A program made the position numbers and the translations under genes. A stretch of 64,000 nt of DNA from Hellea balneolensis DSM 19091 (GTDB taxonomy: Bacteria; Pseudomonadota; Alphaproteobacteria; Caulobacterales; Maricaulaceae), in assembly GCF_000428525.1 (NCBI RefSeq), contig NZ_AUAC01000003.1:496001-560000 (forward strand), given 5' to 3'. Of the stretch, positions 1 through 8,572 are shown one piece after another. Position 1 is the stretch's first letter. Every line of letters starts with the position of its first letter. The notes under the pieces were generated by a model, which was given only the letters and a program-made list of their open reading frames with translations, made no database searches and had not been told where the DNA came from.

Positions 1-1
1 T

Positions 2-760
2 GCCTGCATATTGGGCGCGATGGAAATGGCAAAACCCAAAGATGTGGCCATTCTTTTCTCTGGTGATGAAGAACATGGGAGTGAAGTCATGCCAGCTGTC
101 ATAGAGCGCGGCCATTATGCAGGCGCTAAGACGGCGATTGTGTGCGAGCCGACATGTTGCGAAGTCGGGCGGCGGCACCGCGGCATGCTGGCACTCAATG
201 CCCTATTTACAGGGCGGGGCGGTCATAGTTCGCTCTCGGATGTCACTGAGCGTCCTTTGTTGCAAGCGGCAAGGTTAGCGGCGGCTTGGGGAGATTATAA
301 TGATATTCATCTGGGGTTCGGGAAAGACCCCTATAAAGGCTTGTGCTTGAATATCGGAAATATTGAAAATGATGGCGCCTATAATGTTATCCCTACGCGA
401 TCCAAACTTTGGGCGTCTATGAGGCCGCCCCCGGGAGATAATGTCGGCAAACGCCGCGAAGATTTGGTCGCCATAGCGCGGGACATAACGCCCGAGGCTG
501 TTCTTGATACGATTGTGGCATTTGAACCTTTTGACTCCCAAGACCCCAATGCCTTTGCGCCTGTTTTTGAAGATACGCCCATCGTGGATCTGCCCTATTG
601 GACAGAGGCGGCCATGCTATCTGAGGCGGGATTGAATGTTGTTGTTTACGGCCCTGGTGATGTGGAGCAAGCCCATAAGCCCAATGAATATGTGACCGAG
701 GCACATCTTATGACCGCGGCAGAGGCTTATGGCCGCGCGGTTGCGGGCACAATGTCATGA
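2..760 (+). CDS. ArgE-like M20 deacetylase, 5' end cut by the window edge
   Basis: This is the C-terminal part of an M20-family metallohydrolase of the acetylornithine deacetylase group; the frame is open to the left edge, so the N-terminal zinc ligands are outside the window. The catalytic Glu pair sits in GDEEHGS (near base 68), a GRGGHSS motif follows, and the end carries GPGDVEQAHKPNEY, the metal-binding His motif of ArgE. The stop overlaps the next start by four bases (ATGA), so the two are probably translationally coupled. ArgE followed by a NAGS/NAGK-type gene resembles the Xanthomonas order, where the ArgE-like enzyme is an N-acetylcitrulline deacetylase. Substrate choice between acetylornithine and acetylcitrulline cannot be decided here. 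Confidence 0.85.
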   Translation, partial: ACILGAMEMAKPKDVAILFSGDEEHGSEVMPAVIERGHYAGAKTAIVCEPTCCEVGRRHRGMLALNALFTGRGGHSSLSDVTERPLLQAARLAAAWGDYNDIHLGFGKDPYKGLCLNIGNIENDGAYNVIPTRSKLWASMRPPPGDNVGKRREDLVAIARDITPEAVLDTIVAFEPFDSQDPNAFAPVFEDTPIVDLPYWTEAAMLSEAGLNVVVYGPGDVEQAHKPNEYVTEAHLMTAAEAYGRAVAGTMS

Positions 761-1902
761 GCCAGAAGACAATACGGGAAACTGTTCTTCGCAGCTTGTC
801 CTCAATTGGGGCGACCAAAGAGGCTAAATTTTATGCAGAGCTCTTTGCCTCACAAGATGCTGAGCGCTTTGCCCTGATTGTTCTCGACCCACGCAGCCTA
901 AAAAATCCGTTGCTTGAAGCGTTGATCTCAAATCTTAAAATTTTATCTGATCTAGGTTTGTCGCCCGTGTTGCTAATCGGGGCATTGGATGATGACCGCA
1001 CCTCAATAAGGTTTCAAAGTCAGAGACTCGCGAAAGACTTGGAAATGGTATCCGTCAAGACAGCGAAGTTAAATACGGCGAGTTATCAACTTATACCCGA
1101 AGTACGCCAGAAGTCTCGCAAAGGCATGATACCCATTCTGGAAATGACCGAACGGCGAGGCAAGATGAATTTGACGCGCCTCGTCAGTGAGTTGAAGCCT
1201 AATAAAGTAATATTTCTGCAACCTTCAGGGGGGCTCGTGAAAGGCGACAAACGGCTTTCATTCATAGACATTGACCGCGTACAGGACAGTCTGCAACTTG
1301 ATGAATTAACTGTCGGGCAATCCAGATTTATTGCATTGGCGCAGGAACTGGCACAGGAAAAGGCTAATCACGCCGTATATGTCATTGCGTCCCCGCTTAA
1401 TCTTTTAACAGAGCTTTTCACGACCAAAGGATCGGGGACCATGCTTCGGCGCGCGGCGCCGATTATGGTGACGCCCACCTTGGCGCGAACAGATAAGCCA
1501 TCTTTAAAAAGTTCAATCGAAGAAGCCTTTGGTAAACCTATAAAACCACTTTTTTTGCGCAGTAAAATCCACCGTGCCTTTATTGAAGAGGATTATCGCG
1601 GCGGCGCGATAGTAACGCAGCTTGCGGGTTTCCCTTATCTTTCAAAGTTTTGGGTGAGCCGCGAAGCGCGCGGAGAAGGTATTGCGCGGGATATTTGGGA
1701 TCGTATGTGCGGGGAAATACCGGCCTTCTTCTGGCGCTCGCGCATGACAAATCCTTTTAACGATTGGTATATGAGCGTTTGCGAGGGGATGCAGATTAGT
1801 GGGGAGTGGCGGGTCTTTTGGAAAGGCTTAGAAGCGCCTGAAGTGCCGGGCGCAATTATTGCCGCGGCCTCAGCATCGGATGATTTTGAGCCGTCAACTT
1901 AA
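757..1902 (+). CDS. N-acetylglutamate synthase-like protein: degenerate kinase domain plus NAT domain
   Basis: The 381-residue protein has an amino-acid-kinase-like region (about 1-245) and a C-terminal NAT acyltransferase domain (about 255-370), recognisable from EEDYRGGAIV, a segment with ARGEGIARDIWD and FFWRSR, and EWRVFWKGL. This is the architecture of bifunctional NAGS/NAGK enzymes known from Xanthomonas and Maricaulis. Here the kinase signatures are gone: where the family has a KxGG lysine-glycine motif this protein reads LDPR, and the glycine-rich GAG/GGG loop reads IGALDD. I infer a synthase making N-acetylglutamate for arginine biosynthesis with little or no kinase activity, as in eukaryotic NAGS. 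Its start overlaps the upstream ArgE-like stop. Confidence is high for the family and moderate for loss of kinase activity. Confidence 0.8.
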   Translation: MSQKTIRETVLRSLSSIGATKEAKFYAELFASQDAERFALIVLDPRSLKNPLLEALISNLKILSDLGLSPVLLIGALDDDRTSIRFQSQRLAKDLEMVSVKTAKLNTASYQLIPEVRQKSRKGMIPILEMTERRGKMNLTRLVSELKPNKVIFLQPSGGLVKGDKRLSFIDIDRVQDSLQLDELTVGQSRFIALAQELAQEKANHAVYVIASPLNLLTELFTTKGSGTMLRRAAPIMVTPTLARTDKPSLKSSIEEAFGKPIKPLFLRSKIHRAFIEEDYRGGAIVTQLAGFPYLSKFWVSREARGEGIARDIWDRMCGEIPAFFWRSRMTNPFNDWYMSVCEGMQISGEWRVFWKGLEAPEVPGAIIAAASASDDFEPST

Positions 1903-2027
1903 CCGAAATAGACTCTGATTGTTCCGGAGGGCCATTGAAGGATTGACGCGGGAAATAAGGCGGCATAAGCCATCCCCAATGTGGGACTGAATCGTATATA
2001 TAAAAACTACACAAAAAGACTCACGAC

Positions 2028-3155
2028 ATGACCCTGCTTCACATCACCAGCGCTTTTGACGGCGGCAATATCATTGTCCATGATGCCAAAGACCCGTCAA
2101 ATATTCGTCTTGCCATCAGGCCGGATAATAATTCTGATTTTTTTCAATGGTTTTATTATCGCGTAACTGGCGCAAAGGGGCAGCCTCTCAAAATGGTGCT
2201 AGAGAATGCCAAAGATGCCGCCTTTACGGGTGGGTGGGAAAATTACCGCGCCTGCGCCAGCTATGACCGTGAAACTTGGTTTCGTGTTGAGACCACGAGC
2301 TATGTTAATGGGCAGTTGATCATTGAGCACACGCCTGAGATAGACAGCGTTTATTATGCCTATTTCGCGCCATATCCCATGGATCGTCATGCCGATGTCG
2401 TGGCCGAAGCTGCGCTGCAAGAGGGCGTCTCTTTGCGGGTTTTGGGCCAAACGGTTCAAGGGCAGGATTTAGATTGCTTGTCCGTTGGAACAGGCGAGAA
2501 AACAATCTGGATTATTGCCCGGCAGCACCCCGGCGAGACGATGGCAGAGTGGTGGATGGAGGGGTTTCTCTCCCGTATTCTCGACACTGAAGATGATGTC
2601 GCGATGGCGCTGCGGGAAAAGGCGACATTTCACATAGTCCCGAATATGTGCCCCGATGGCGGGCGTAACGGAAATCTTCGCACCAATGAAACCGGCGCGA
2701 ACCTAAACCGCGAATGGGGTGTTGCGACCATTCAATCCGCGCCAGAGGTTTATCATACGATTAAGGCCATGGATGAGGCTAAGCCGGATCTATGTCTTGA
2801 TGTGCATGGCGATGAAAGCTTGCCCTATAATTTTATCGCAGGGGCCGAAGGCATTCCGGGCTATACCCAAAAACAAGCGGATAATTTGGCGGCGTTTCTG
2901 TCTGCTTATGAAACAGGGTCACCGGAATTTCAGACAAAACACGGTTATCCCGTTACAGCGCCTGGCAAAGCCAACCTGACCATGTGCACCAATTATACCG
3001 CCCATGCCTATGACTGCCTCGCCATGACACTTGAAATGCCGTTCAAGGATAACGCCAATTCCCCAAACGCGGAATTTGGCTGGAGCCCAGATCGTAGCGC
3101 GGATTTAGGCGCGGCGGTATTGGATGCGATGATGGCGGTAGTTGAAGAGCTTTAG
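2028..3155 (+). CDS. M14-family metallocarboxypeptidase, cytosolic carboxypeptidase type
   Basis: This 375-residue protein has an N-terminal beta-rich region (1-130) followed by an M14 peptidase domain. The zinc ligands are visible as H167 and E170 in RQHPGE and H260 in DVHGDE; the catalytic Glu is E336 in TLEMPF, and NMCPDGGRNGN and NLNREW are substrate-pocket motifs of the family. No signal peptide is present, which fits the cytosolic (Nna1-like) subgroup; the natural substrate in bacteria is unknown. A 125-base gap separates it from the arginine genes. Its stop overlaps the convergent TM2 gene by four bases. Confidence 0.88.
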   Translation: MTLLHITSAFDGGNIIVHDAKDPSNIRLAIRPDNNSDFFQWFYYRVTGAKGQPLKMVLENAKDAAFTGGWENYRACASYDRETWFRVETTSYVNGQLIIEHTPEIDSVYYAYFAPYPMDRHADVVAEAALQEGVSLRVLGQTVQGQDLDCLSVGTGEKTIWIIARQHPGETMAEWWMEGFLSRILDTEDDVAMALREKATFHIVPNMCPDGGRNGNLRTNETGANLNREWGVATIQSAPEVYHTIKAMDEAKPDLCLDVHGDESLPYNFIAGAEGIPGYTQKQADNLAAFLSAYETGSPEFQTKHGYPVTAPGKANLTMCTNYTAHAYDCLAMTLEMPFKDNANSPNAEFGWSPDRSADLGAAVLDAMMAVVEEL

Positions 3156-3475
3156 ACTGAAGCCTCTTTCACAAAGTCATAAATATCGAGGACTTTATCC
3201 CAATTTTTTGTGCGGGTACGATTGCCGATTAGAAAGCAGTCAATAATTTGCCAGATTCCAAACCCGCCAAGTGTTACTAGCTTCAATATACCAAGGCCAA
3301 TGTCTCCGACGACAAACCTGTCTATGCCAAGCCAACCGAGCCATGCATTCCAGCCGAAAAGCTCAACGGGATTTTGGGTCTCGCGTTGGACGATATCAAT
3401 GAATTTGCGGCGGTCGCGATCATCTAGCGAAGCGGCCATTTCCATGAGGTTACGATCATATGTGTGTCTGTCCAC
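3152..3475 (-). CDS. TM2-domain membrane protein
   Basis: The 107-residue protein has a charged N-terminus (about 1-40) and then two hydrophobic segments joined by a short turn, the second ending WQIIDCFLI, with an LGIDRF motif before the first; this is the TM2 domain layout. TM2 proteins are small inner-membrane proteins without a settled function. It is convergent with the carboxypeptidase gene and points away from thyA, 141 bases from the thymidylate synthase start chosen here. Confidence 0.8.
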   Translation of the reverse strand: MDRHTYDRNLMEMAASLDDRDRRKFIDIVQRETQNPVELFGWNAWLGWLGIDRFVVGDIGLGILKLVTLGGFGIWQIIDCFLIGNRTRTKNWDKVLDIYDFVKEASV

Positions 3476-3616
3476 CGGTTCTCTCCCTTATCGATTAACA
3501 ATAAGGATGTAAGGAGGAGTTGGTAGACTTTCAAGGCTCTCGCCGCTGATTTTCAAATTGTGGATTATGCGGCGCGTGCCATTGCGGCGAATCAGTCTTT
3601 GCGTTTATGTCAGTAT

Positions 3617-4426
3617 ATGCAGCAATATCTCGACCTTCTCTCGCATGTTATGGATAACGGCACGGACCGTATGGATAGAACAGGCACCGGCACGCGCGGG
3701 GTCTTTGGCTATCAGATGCGTTTCGATTTGGCGGATGGCTTTCCAATGGTCACGACGAAAAAGTTGCATAAGAAATCAATTGTCCATGAGCTGATTTGGT
3801 TCCTCGCGGGGGATACGAATATTAAGTATCTCAAAGAAAATGGCGTGCGTATTTGGGATGAATGGGCGGATGGAAATGGCGACCTCGGCCCCGTTTACGG
3901 CAAGCAATGGCGACGCTGGGAGGGGCCCAATGGTGCTGTCATAGACCAAGTTGATAAAGTGATTGAGGCGATAAAAAATAATCCTCATTCCCGCCGCCAC
4001 ATAGTCAGTGCGTGGAACCCCGCCGATGTTGACGATATGGCTCTGCCGCCTTGTCATTGCCTGTTTCAGTTTTTTGTTGCGCCCCAAAATAATGGAAAGC
4101 CGAAGCTGTCTTGTCAGCTCTATCAACGCAGCGCCGATATCTTCCTAGGCGTGCCGTTTAATATCGCCAGCTATGCGCTGCTCACCCATATGATGGCGCA
4201 GGTCTGCGGCTTAGAGGTTGGCGATTTCGTACATACCTTTGGCGACGCACATATCTACTTCAATCACTTTGAACAGGTGAAGTTACAGCTAAGCCGCGAG
4301 CCCAAGCCGCTGCCGCGATTGAAGCTGAATAAGGATGTGAAGAGTATTTATGACTTTACGTATTCGGATGTGAAGATATTTGGATATAAGGCTCACCCGC
4401 ATATTGCTGGGAAGGTTGCGGTTTAA
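3617..4426 (+). CDS. thyA: Thymidylate synthase
   Basis: ThyA methylates dUMP to dTMP using methylenetetrahydrofolate. The protein shows the family motifs DRTGTGT near the N-terminus, the catalytic cysteine in [24 protein letters not shown] and the C-terminal YKAHPHI. I chose the ATG at 3617 (269 residues) because the product then begins like E. coli ThyA (MQQYLDLL) and the catalytic cysteine falls at residue 146, the E. coli position. A GTG at 3560 would add 19 residues and cannot be excluded. Dihydrofolate reductase, which recycles the product dihydrofolate, lies 3.5 kb downstream but not in the same operon. Confidence 0.97.
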   Translation: MQQYLDLLSHVMDNGTDRMDRTGTGTRGVFGYQMRFDLADGFPMVTTKKLHKKSIVHELIWFLAGDTNIKYLKENGVRIWDEWADGNGDLGPVYGKQWRRWEGPNGAVIDQVDKVIEAIKNNPHSRRHIVSAWNPADVDDMALPPCHCLFQFFVAPQNNGKPKLSCQLYQRSADIFLGVPFNIASYALLTHMMAQVCGLEVGDFVHTFGDAHIYFNHFEQVKLQLSREPKPLPRLKLNKDVKSIYDFTYSDVKIFGYKAHPHIAGKVAV

Positions 4427-4452
4427 CATCGACGTGACCGCTGTGCGGTTTG

Positions 4453-4467
4453 CCTCGCGAAGCGAGG
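4453..4467 (+). other. Small stem-loop after thyA
   Basis: CCTCGC and GCGAGG form a perfect six-base stem around a GAA loop 27 bases after the thyA stop. There is no T run, so it is at best a weak or Rho-assisted terminator. Confidence 0.35.
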
Positions 4468-4579
4468 TTCGCGGCGATGCCCACTATGCCGAACAAGCGA
4501 CTTTAACAAATCCAGATATTGAATAATTGTTTTCTATTTAGTCTTATGGTGTTTCATAGAAAACCGAGGAGCCATTTGA

Positions 4580-5017
4580 ATGGATGAACAATTGGAGCTA
4601 AACGAAGATTTGCTTTTCGCGGCAGGTTCAGGTGACCACAAGAAGGTTGAAGAGTTGCTTGATGCAGGGGCTAATATTCATTTTTTTGATGAGTTAAGTA
4701 AATCTGCATTGCATTATGCGGTCCAAGGTGCCCATAGACAATTAGTCCATTTTCTTCTTGAAAAAGGTGCGAACGTGAACGCTCATTTGCGCGATAATGC
4801 TGGCGATACCCCCATTACTATAGCCGCCTATGAAGGTCATTATGCGGTCAGCAAGCTACTTCTTAAAGCAGGTGCTGACCCTTACATAACAGCATGGATG
4901 GGGAAAGATGCTCTTGATTATGCACTAGGACGCAAAGACTCAAATGGAGAGAAAATCAAAGAACTCATAGTTGGAATGCATCCCCCCTCTAAAGACAGGA
5001 AATATCGTTATAAGTAG
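4580..5017 (+). CDS. Ankyrin-repeat protein
   Basis: The 145-residue protein is made of about three ankyrin repeats, seen from repeated patterns such as LLDAGANIHFFDE, ALHYAVQGAHRQLVHFLLEKGANVNAH and TPITIAAYEGHYAVSKLLLKAGADP. There is no signal peptide or membrane segment. GAGGAG lies just upstream of the ATG as a ribosome site. Ankyrin proteins bind other proteins; no partner is suggested by the neighbours. Confidence 0.85.
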   Translation: MDEQLELNEDLLFAAGSGDHKKVEELLDAGANIHFFDELSKSALHYAVQGAHRQLVHFLLEKGANVNAHLRDNAGDTPITIAAYEGHYAVSKLLLKAGADPYITAWMGKDALDYALGRKDSNGEKIKELIVGMHPPSKDRKYRYK

Positions 5018-5055
5018 TGTTCTGTGAGGTCCGTTTTAACGTGGATTAGCTGTAT

Positions 5056-5388
5056 TTAAGCTTTCTTAACAAACTGCGTCTTCAGCTTCATCGCACCAAT
5101 CCCATCAATCTTACAATCGATATCGTGATCTTCATCTATCAACCTTTGTATCCTCACCTTCGTCCCGACCTTCGCCACTTTACTCGTCCCCTTGACTTTC
5201 AGGTCTTTGATAATCGTGACCCAATCGCCTTCTTCCAGTAAATTTCCATTGGCGTCTTTATAGACGCGCTCATTGGTAAACTCTGGATTATTGCTCCATT
5301 CATGGGCGCATTCGGGACAGACGAGCAGGGCGCCATCTTCATATGTGTATTCACTGGCGCATTGAGGGCAGGGCGGGATTTCACTCAT
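5056..5388 (-). CDS. yjdM: PhnA/YjdM family zinc-ribbon protein
   Basis: The 110-residue protein starts with a zinc ribbon, CPQC and CPEC spaced by 15 residues, followed by the conserved C-terminal domain with [21 protein letters not shown]. Length and both domains match the PhnA/YjdM family. The old name 'alkylphosphonate utilisation' came from the E. coli map location and is not a proven function. It is convergent with the ankyrin gene. Confidence 0.88.
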   Translation of the reverse strand: MSEIPPCPQCASEYTYEDGALLVCPECAHEWSNNPEFTNERVYKDANGNLLEEGDWVTIIKDLKVKGTSKVAKVGTKVRIQRLIDEDHDIDCKIDGIGAMKLKTQFVKKA

Positions 5389-5531
5389 ATCAGAGCCTTA
5401 ATTTATGTGTCACTTTATGGATAGCGCTTAATATTCTTCTCAGATGAAATCTATAACACAGATGACGAAAATCATTTGCAACAGCTGGCTAAGGCTTACA
5501 TGATTATGGGAGCCCGACTAGAGAGTGACAC

Positions 5532-5954
5532 ATGAAAAATATTTTTTTAACCGCCGCCTTAGCGCTTTCAGCTTGCGCGGCTGAATTGTCAGACTCAGAT
5601 ATGCCAATTGCTATTACAGATGACGCCCAAACATCAGCGGCGACAGCTACTAATGAGCTGCGCCCTCTCAGAGCCGGAGAGAAAATGGCGAAATGCGTGA
5701 TTGGCCCTGACAGATATGAAGGGCCTTGTGTTTTTCTTCCTGAAAAAGGCGGAGCGTTTTCAATATCCCGCCGGAATGAATCGCCTCTCTACGCGGAAGT
5801 AACCATCGTGACGGTTGCTGTCACAGAGCCCGGCAAGGCGCAGGTTTACGGGCTTACAACAGCTGGGAATAATTCACGATGGGGCGAGGCAACGCGCTCA
5901 GAGGATGATAAAGCCTGCTGGATAGGTGCCGATTTTGAAGTTTGCGCATATTAG
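5532..5954 (+). CDS. Putative small lipoprotein, unknown function
   Basis: The 140-residue product starts with a short basic and hydrophobic signal ending LSAC, a lipobox with the modified cysteine at residue 15. The rest is a beta-rich domain with four further cysteines (CVIGPDRYEGPC, then two near the C-terminus, CWIGADFEVC), which could form disulfides in the periplasm. I do not recognise the family. The ATG is preceded by GAGAG. Confidence 0.6.
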   Translation: MKNIFLTAALALSACAAELSDSDMPIAITDDAQTSAATATNELRPLRAGEKMAKCVIGPDRYEGPCVFLPEKGGAFSISRRNESPLYAEVTIVTVAVTEPGKAQVYGLTTAGNNSRWGEATRSEDDKACWIGADFEVCAY

Positions 5955-6018
5955 CCTAATGTGTGTCGTATAAACGCCTCATTCATCCTGCAAATTGTGA
6001 TTATTGAAAGGGCATAAA

Positions 6019-6735
6019 ATGAATACACCATCCCCCAAAGGCAGCGTTTGGATTGTCAGCTCGGCGCTATTAGCCGTCGGTTTCATCATTGGCAGTTTTT
6101 TGATCAGCACACTTGTTCTTAAAGCAAGGCTAGCGGATCGCAGCGTAACAGTCAGAGGTTTGGCTGAACGCGAGGTGATGGCGGATTTGGCGACTTGGAC
6201 ATTGGCTTATTCTGCGCAAGGCGAAAGTCTCAAAGCCGTGCAAGATGATATTGACGGCGACACCAAAGCAATAAATGCCTTTTTCAAAGAGCTTGGATTT
6301 ACCACTGATGCGCTTCGTCCGACGGGCGTTGGCGTCAATCAATATAACAATAATTATGGAAAGCCCGTCTTTAACATACGTCAGCGGATTACGCTGCGAA
6401 CTGATAATATCGAACGGGCTCAAAAAGCCGTCTCGCAACAATTTGACCTTATTCGCCGCGGCGTTGTTCTCGAAGACGGCTCGGGTATGAGTTTTACTTT
6501 CACTAAGCTTGATGAGATTAAGCCGGAAATGGTGGCTGAGGCGACTCAAGATGCCCGCCGCGCCGCGCAGCAATTTGCGCAAGACTCAGGCGCGGATGTA
6601 GGCGGTATTAAATCCGCGACCCAAGGTTATTTTTCTATTCAATCCAGAGATGGTGACTCAGGCGGATATGGTGTATCTGATACGCCGTTTAAAAAAGTGC
6701 GCGTTGTAACGACTGTGGATTTTTACTTGCGTTAA
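6019..6735 (+). CDS. SIMPL-domain (DUF541) protein, membrane anchored
   Basis: The 238-residue protein has one N-terminal transmembrane helix (about residues 12-35), then a SIMPL/DUF541 domain starting VTVRGLAEREV and ending in FKKVRVVTTVDFYL. The family includes the Brucella BP26 periplasmic antigen; its biochemical role is unclear. I chose the ATG at 6019 because GAAAGGG sits just upstream; a TTG at 6004 would include that ribosome site in the gene. Confidence 0.85.
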   Translation: MNTPSPKGSVWIVSSALLAVGFIIGSFLISTLVLKARLADRSVTVRGLAEREVMADLATWTLAYSAQGESLKAVQDDIDGDTKAINAFFKELGFTTDALRPTGVGVNQYNNNYGKPVFNIRQRITLRTDNIERAQKAVSQQFDLIRRGVVLEDGSGMSFTFTKLDEIKPEMVAEATQDARRAAQQFAQDSGADVGGIKSATQGYFSIQSRDGDSGGYGVSDTPFKKVRVVTTVDFYLR

Positions 6736-6768
6736 GCCCGTATTGAAACCGCCTTCAATCTTGGCGGC

Positions 6769-7203
6769 TTAGCCTGCGTCTTCGAATAGAAGGTGCGGGT
6801 TTACCATTGACTTGATTTCCAAGACGTTGCTGTTCGGGTCGGCGATGAAGAAGGTCTCTTGTTCGTATTTATCACCTTTAAAACGACGATAAGGCTCATC
6901 AATATAGTCAAGCTCTGCCGCTGCGATGCGTGCTTTCACGCCGTCAAAGTCTTCCTGCGTTAAATGTATGCCAAAATGCGGGACAAGCACGGCGCCCATA
7001 TCGACATCATGCCGAACCGTCGGAAGACGCTCTTCGCTTTGGTGCAGAGTCAGCTCATTACCCCAAAAATTCACATCAACCCAACGTCCCTCTTCGCTGT
7101 TACCCAAGGTGCAACCCAGAACATCGGTGTAAAATTTAACCGTTTTGGAAAGATCTCCGGCAGGAATGGCAAGATGTAGGATAGCGGACATGGCGATACT
7201 CAT
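6769..7203 (-). CDS. VOC-family (glyoxalase/bleomycin resistance fold) protein
   Basis: The 144-residue protein has the paired beta-alpha-beta-beta-beta modules of the vicinal oxygen chelate superfamily, with LHLAIPAGDLSKTVKFYTDV at the start of the first module and HFGIHLTQEDFDGVK at the start of the second; the second module ends FIADPNSNVLEIK. Metal ligands are plausible (His10, the Glu near the end). The substrate is not inferable. An ATG four codons inside (7191) is an equally good start; neither has a clear ribosome site. Confidence 0.8.
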   Translation of the reverse strand: MSIAMSAILHLAIPAGDLSKTVKFYTDVLGCTLGNSEEGRWVDVNFWGNELTLHQSEERLPTVRHDVDMGAVLVPHFGIHLTQEDFDGVKARIAAAELDYIDEPYRRFKGDKYEQETFFIADPNSNVLEIKSMVNPHLLFEDAG

Positions 7204-7384
7204 ATAGTTTTATTGGAAAGCTCAGGAGATAAATATTCTGAGTTGCGGGGTTTTTATATGCTAATTTAGGGCTTAAGCTATCTTGTCTGGTATAAATTGC
7301 CTCATTATGTCTTTCTGGGTGGATATCCTGCTTTACATCTTGGTTATGTGCTGTGCTTTTATGGCGGCAATACCTAAAAATCAC

Positions 7385-7927
7385 TCACCGCTCCATCCTT
7401 TGCCTTATCAGCCACCAGATAATGACCGCGCCGAACATCTTGCCGCCGACGGACATCACAACATTTGGCACAGTGAATTGGGCGTCGCGGATAAAGCTGG
7501 CGCCGTAAAGAAAGGCGGTTGTGTCAATCGGGGCTGCGATGGCGGAGGACAGCAGGACCCGTGTGGAGAGCTTATATTTTGTGAAGGTGAACATTGCCCA
7601 ATCGACGAGTTCTGAGATCAGAAACGCGGCACCGCTGGCTAAGGCCAAAGCGCCGCCGCTGGTGACATAGGTCAAAAAGAGCGCAATCGCCATGGCTATC
7701 AAAACCTCATGGCCAATTTCGCGCTGAGCAAAGTCCCTGACAACTAAGACGAGTCCCGTCACGATCGTCACAGGATTAAAAGCCCAAGCTACCAAACCCG
7801 GCAGTTCCACCATTGGCGCCCACGTAAAGCTCCAATTGATGAAGGGGATGAGCAGAATATAGATCAGCGTATATTTGAAATATCGCAGGGAGGTCTTGGA
7901 TGGTTCTTTTTTGGCATATGTTGACAT
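7385..7927 (-). CDS. VUT-family membrane transporter (queuosine-precursor transporter-like)
   Basis: The 180-residue protein has about five to six hydrophobic segments and the VUT/QueT family motifs RDFAQREIGH, a conserved SELVDW and LLSSAIAAPIDT. Family members import queuosine precursors. The ATG at 7927 is preceded by AGGAAA; an upstream in-frame start would run into the divergent gene. It is transcribed away from the dihydrofolate reductase gene, with 44 bases between the start codons. No preQ1 riboswitch is evident in that short space. Confidence 0.75.
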   Translation of the reverse strand: MSTYAKKEPSKTSLRYFKYTLIYILLIPFINWSFTWAPMVELPGLVAWAFNPVTIVTGLVLVVRDFAQREIGHEVLIAMAIALFLTYVTSGGALALASGAAFLISELVDWAMFTFTKYKLSTRVLLSSAIAAPIDTTAFLYGASFIRDAQFTVPNVVMSVGGKMFGAVIIWWLIRQRMER

Positions 7928-7971
7928 GGTTTTCCTATACGGAATGTTTTCAGGCGTGTAACCCATTTAAC

Positions 7972-8487
7972 ATGTCTACGAATCCAAAGCTCTCATTGAT
8001 TGTGGCCAAATCCCGAAATGGTGTCATCGGCGTGGATGGCGATTTACCATGGCGGCTATCCTCGGATTTGAAATTCTTCAAAGCCACAACACTGGGCAAG
8101 CCTGTCATGATGGGGCGCGTTACATGGGAGAGCTTACCGTTTCCACTGCCAGGACGTCCTAATTTAGTGCTGACACGAAACAGCGCCTACGAGGCTCCCA
8201 AAGCAGAGCTCTTTACGGATGTCCATGCCATGATTGGACGTGGCTATGAACTTGCGGGGCTGACTGGAGCAGATGAAATCATGCTGATTGGCGGAGCAAA
8301 GCTTTATGCAAGCCTTATGAAATATTGCGACCGCATGTATATCACAGAAGTCGATGCCATGATTGAGGGAGATGCACATTTCCCGGCCATCCGCGCAGAT
8401 GAGTGGGACTTGATATCTGAACAAGCTCACGCGCAAGGGGAAAAAGATGACTTTCTATTTACAGTGCGGCAATATGAGCGCCGATAA
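7972..8487 (+). CDS. folA: Dihydrofolate reductase
   Basis: The enzyme reduces dihydrofolate to tetrahydrofolate with NADPH. It begins LSLIVAKSRNGVIGVDGDLPW, with the Met-20-type loop and the substrate Asp expected after it, and has GKPVMMGRVTWESLP and IMLIGGAKLYASLM, the NADPH-binding signatures. The ATG at 7972 gives 171 residues, the usual length. The functional partner thyA is nearby but separate. Confidence 0.96.
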   Translation: MSTNPKLSLIVAKSRNGVIGVDGDLPWRLSSDLKFFKATTLGKPVMMGRVTWESLPFPLPGRPNLVLTRNSAYEAPKAELFTDVHAMIGRGYELAGLTGADEIMLIGGAKLYASLMKYCDRMYITEVDAMIEGDAHFPAIRADEWDLISEQAHAQGEKDDFLFTVRQYERR

Positions 8488-8572
8488 AGCCGCGGCTGAT
8501 TTTATCACGTATAAACCTTGATAAAGCGAAGCGTTACCGCCACATAGTCGATAAGAAATTTACGGAGAGAAC

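Noticed and set aside
7283-7615. Plus-strand frame opposite the VUT transporter
   Set aside because: Most of it is antisense to a clear membrane protein gene and has no ribosome site or family match.
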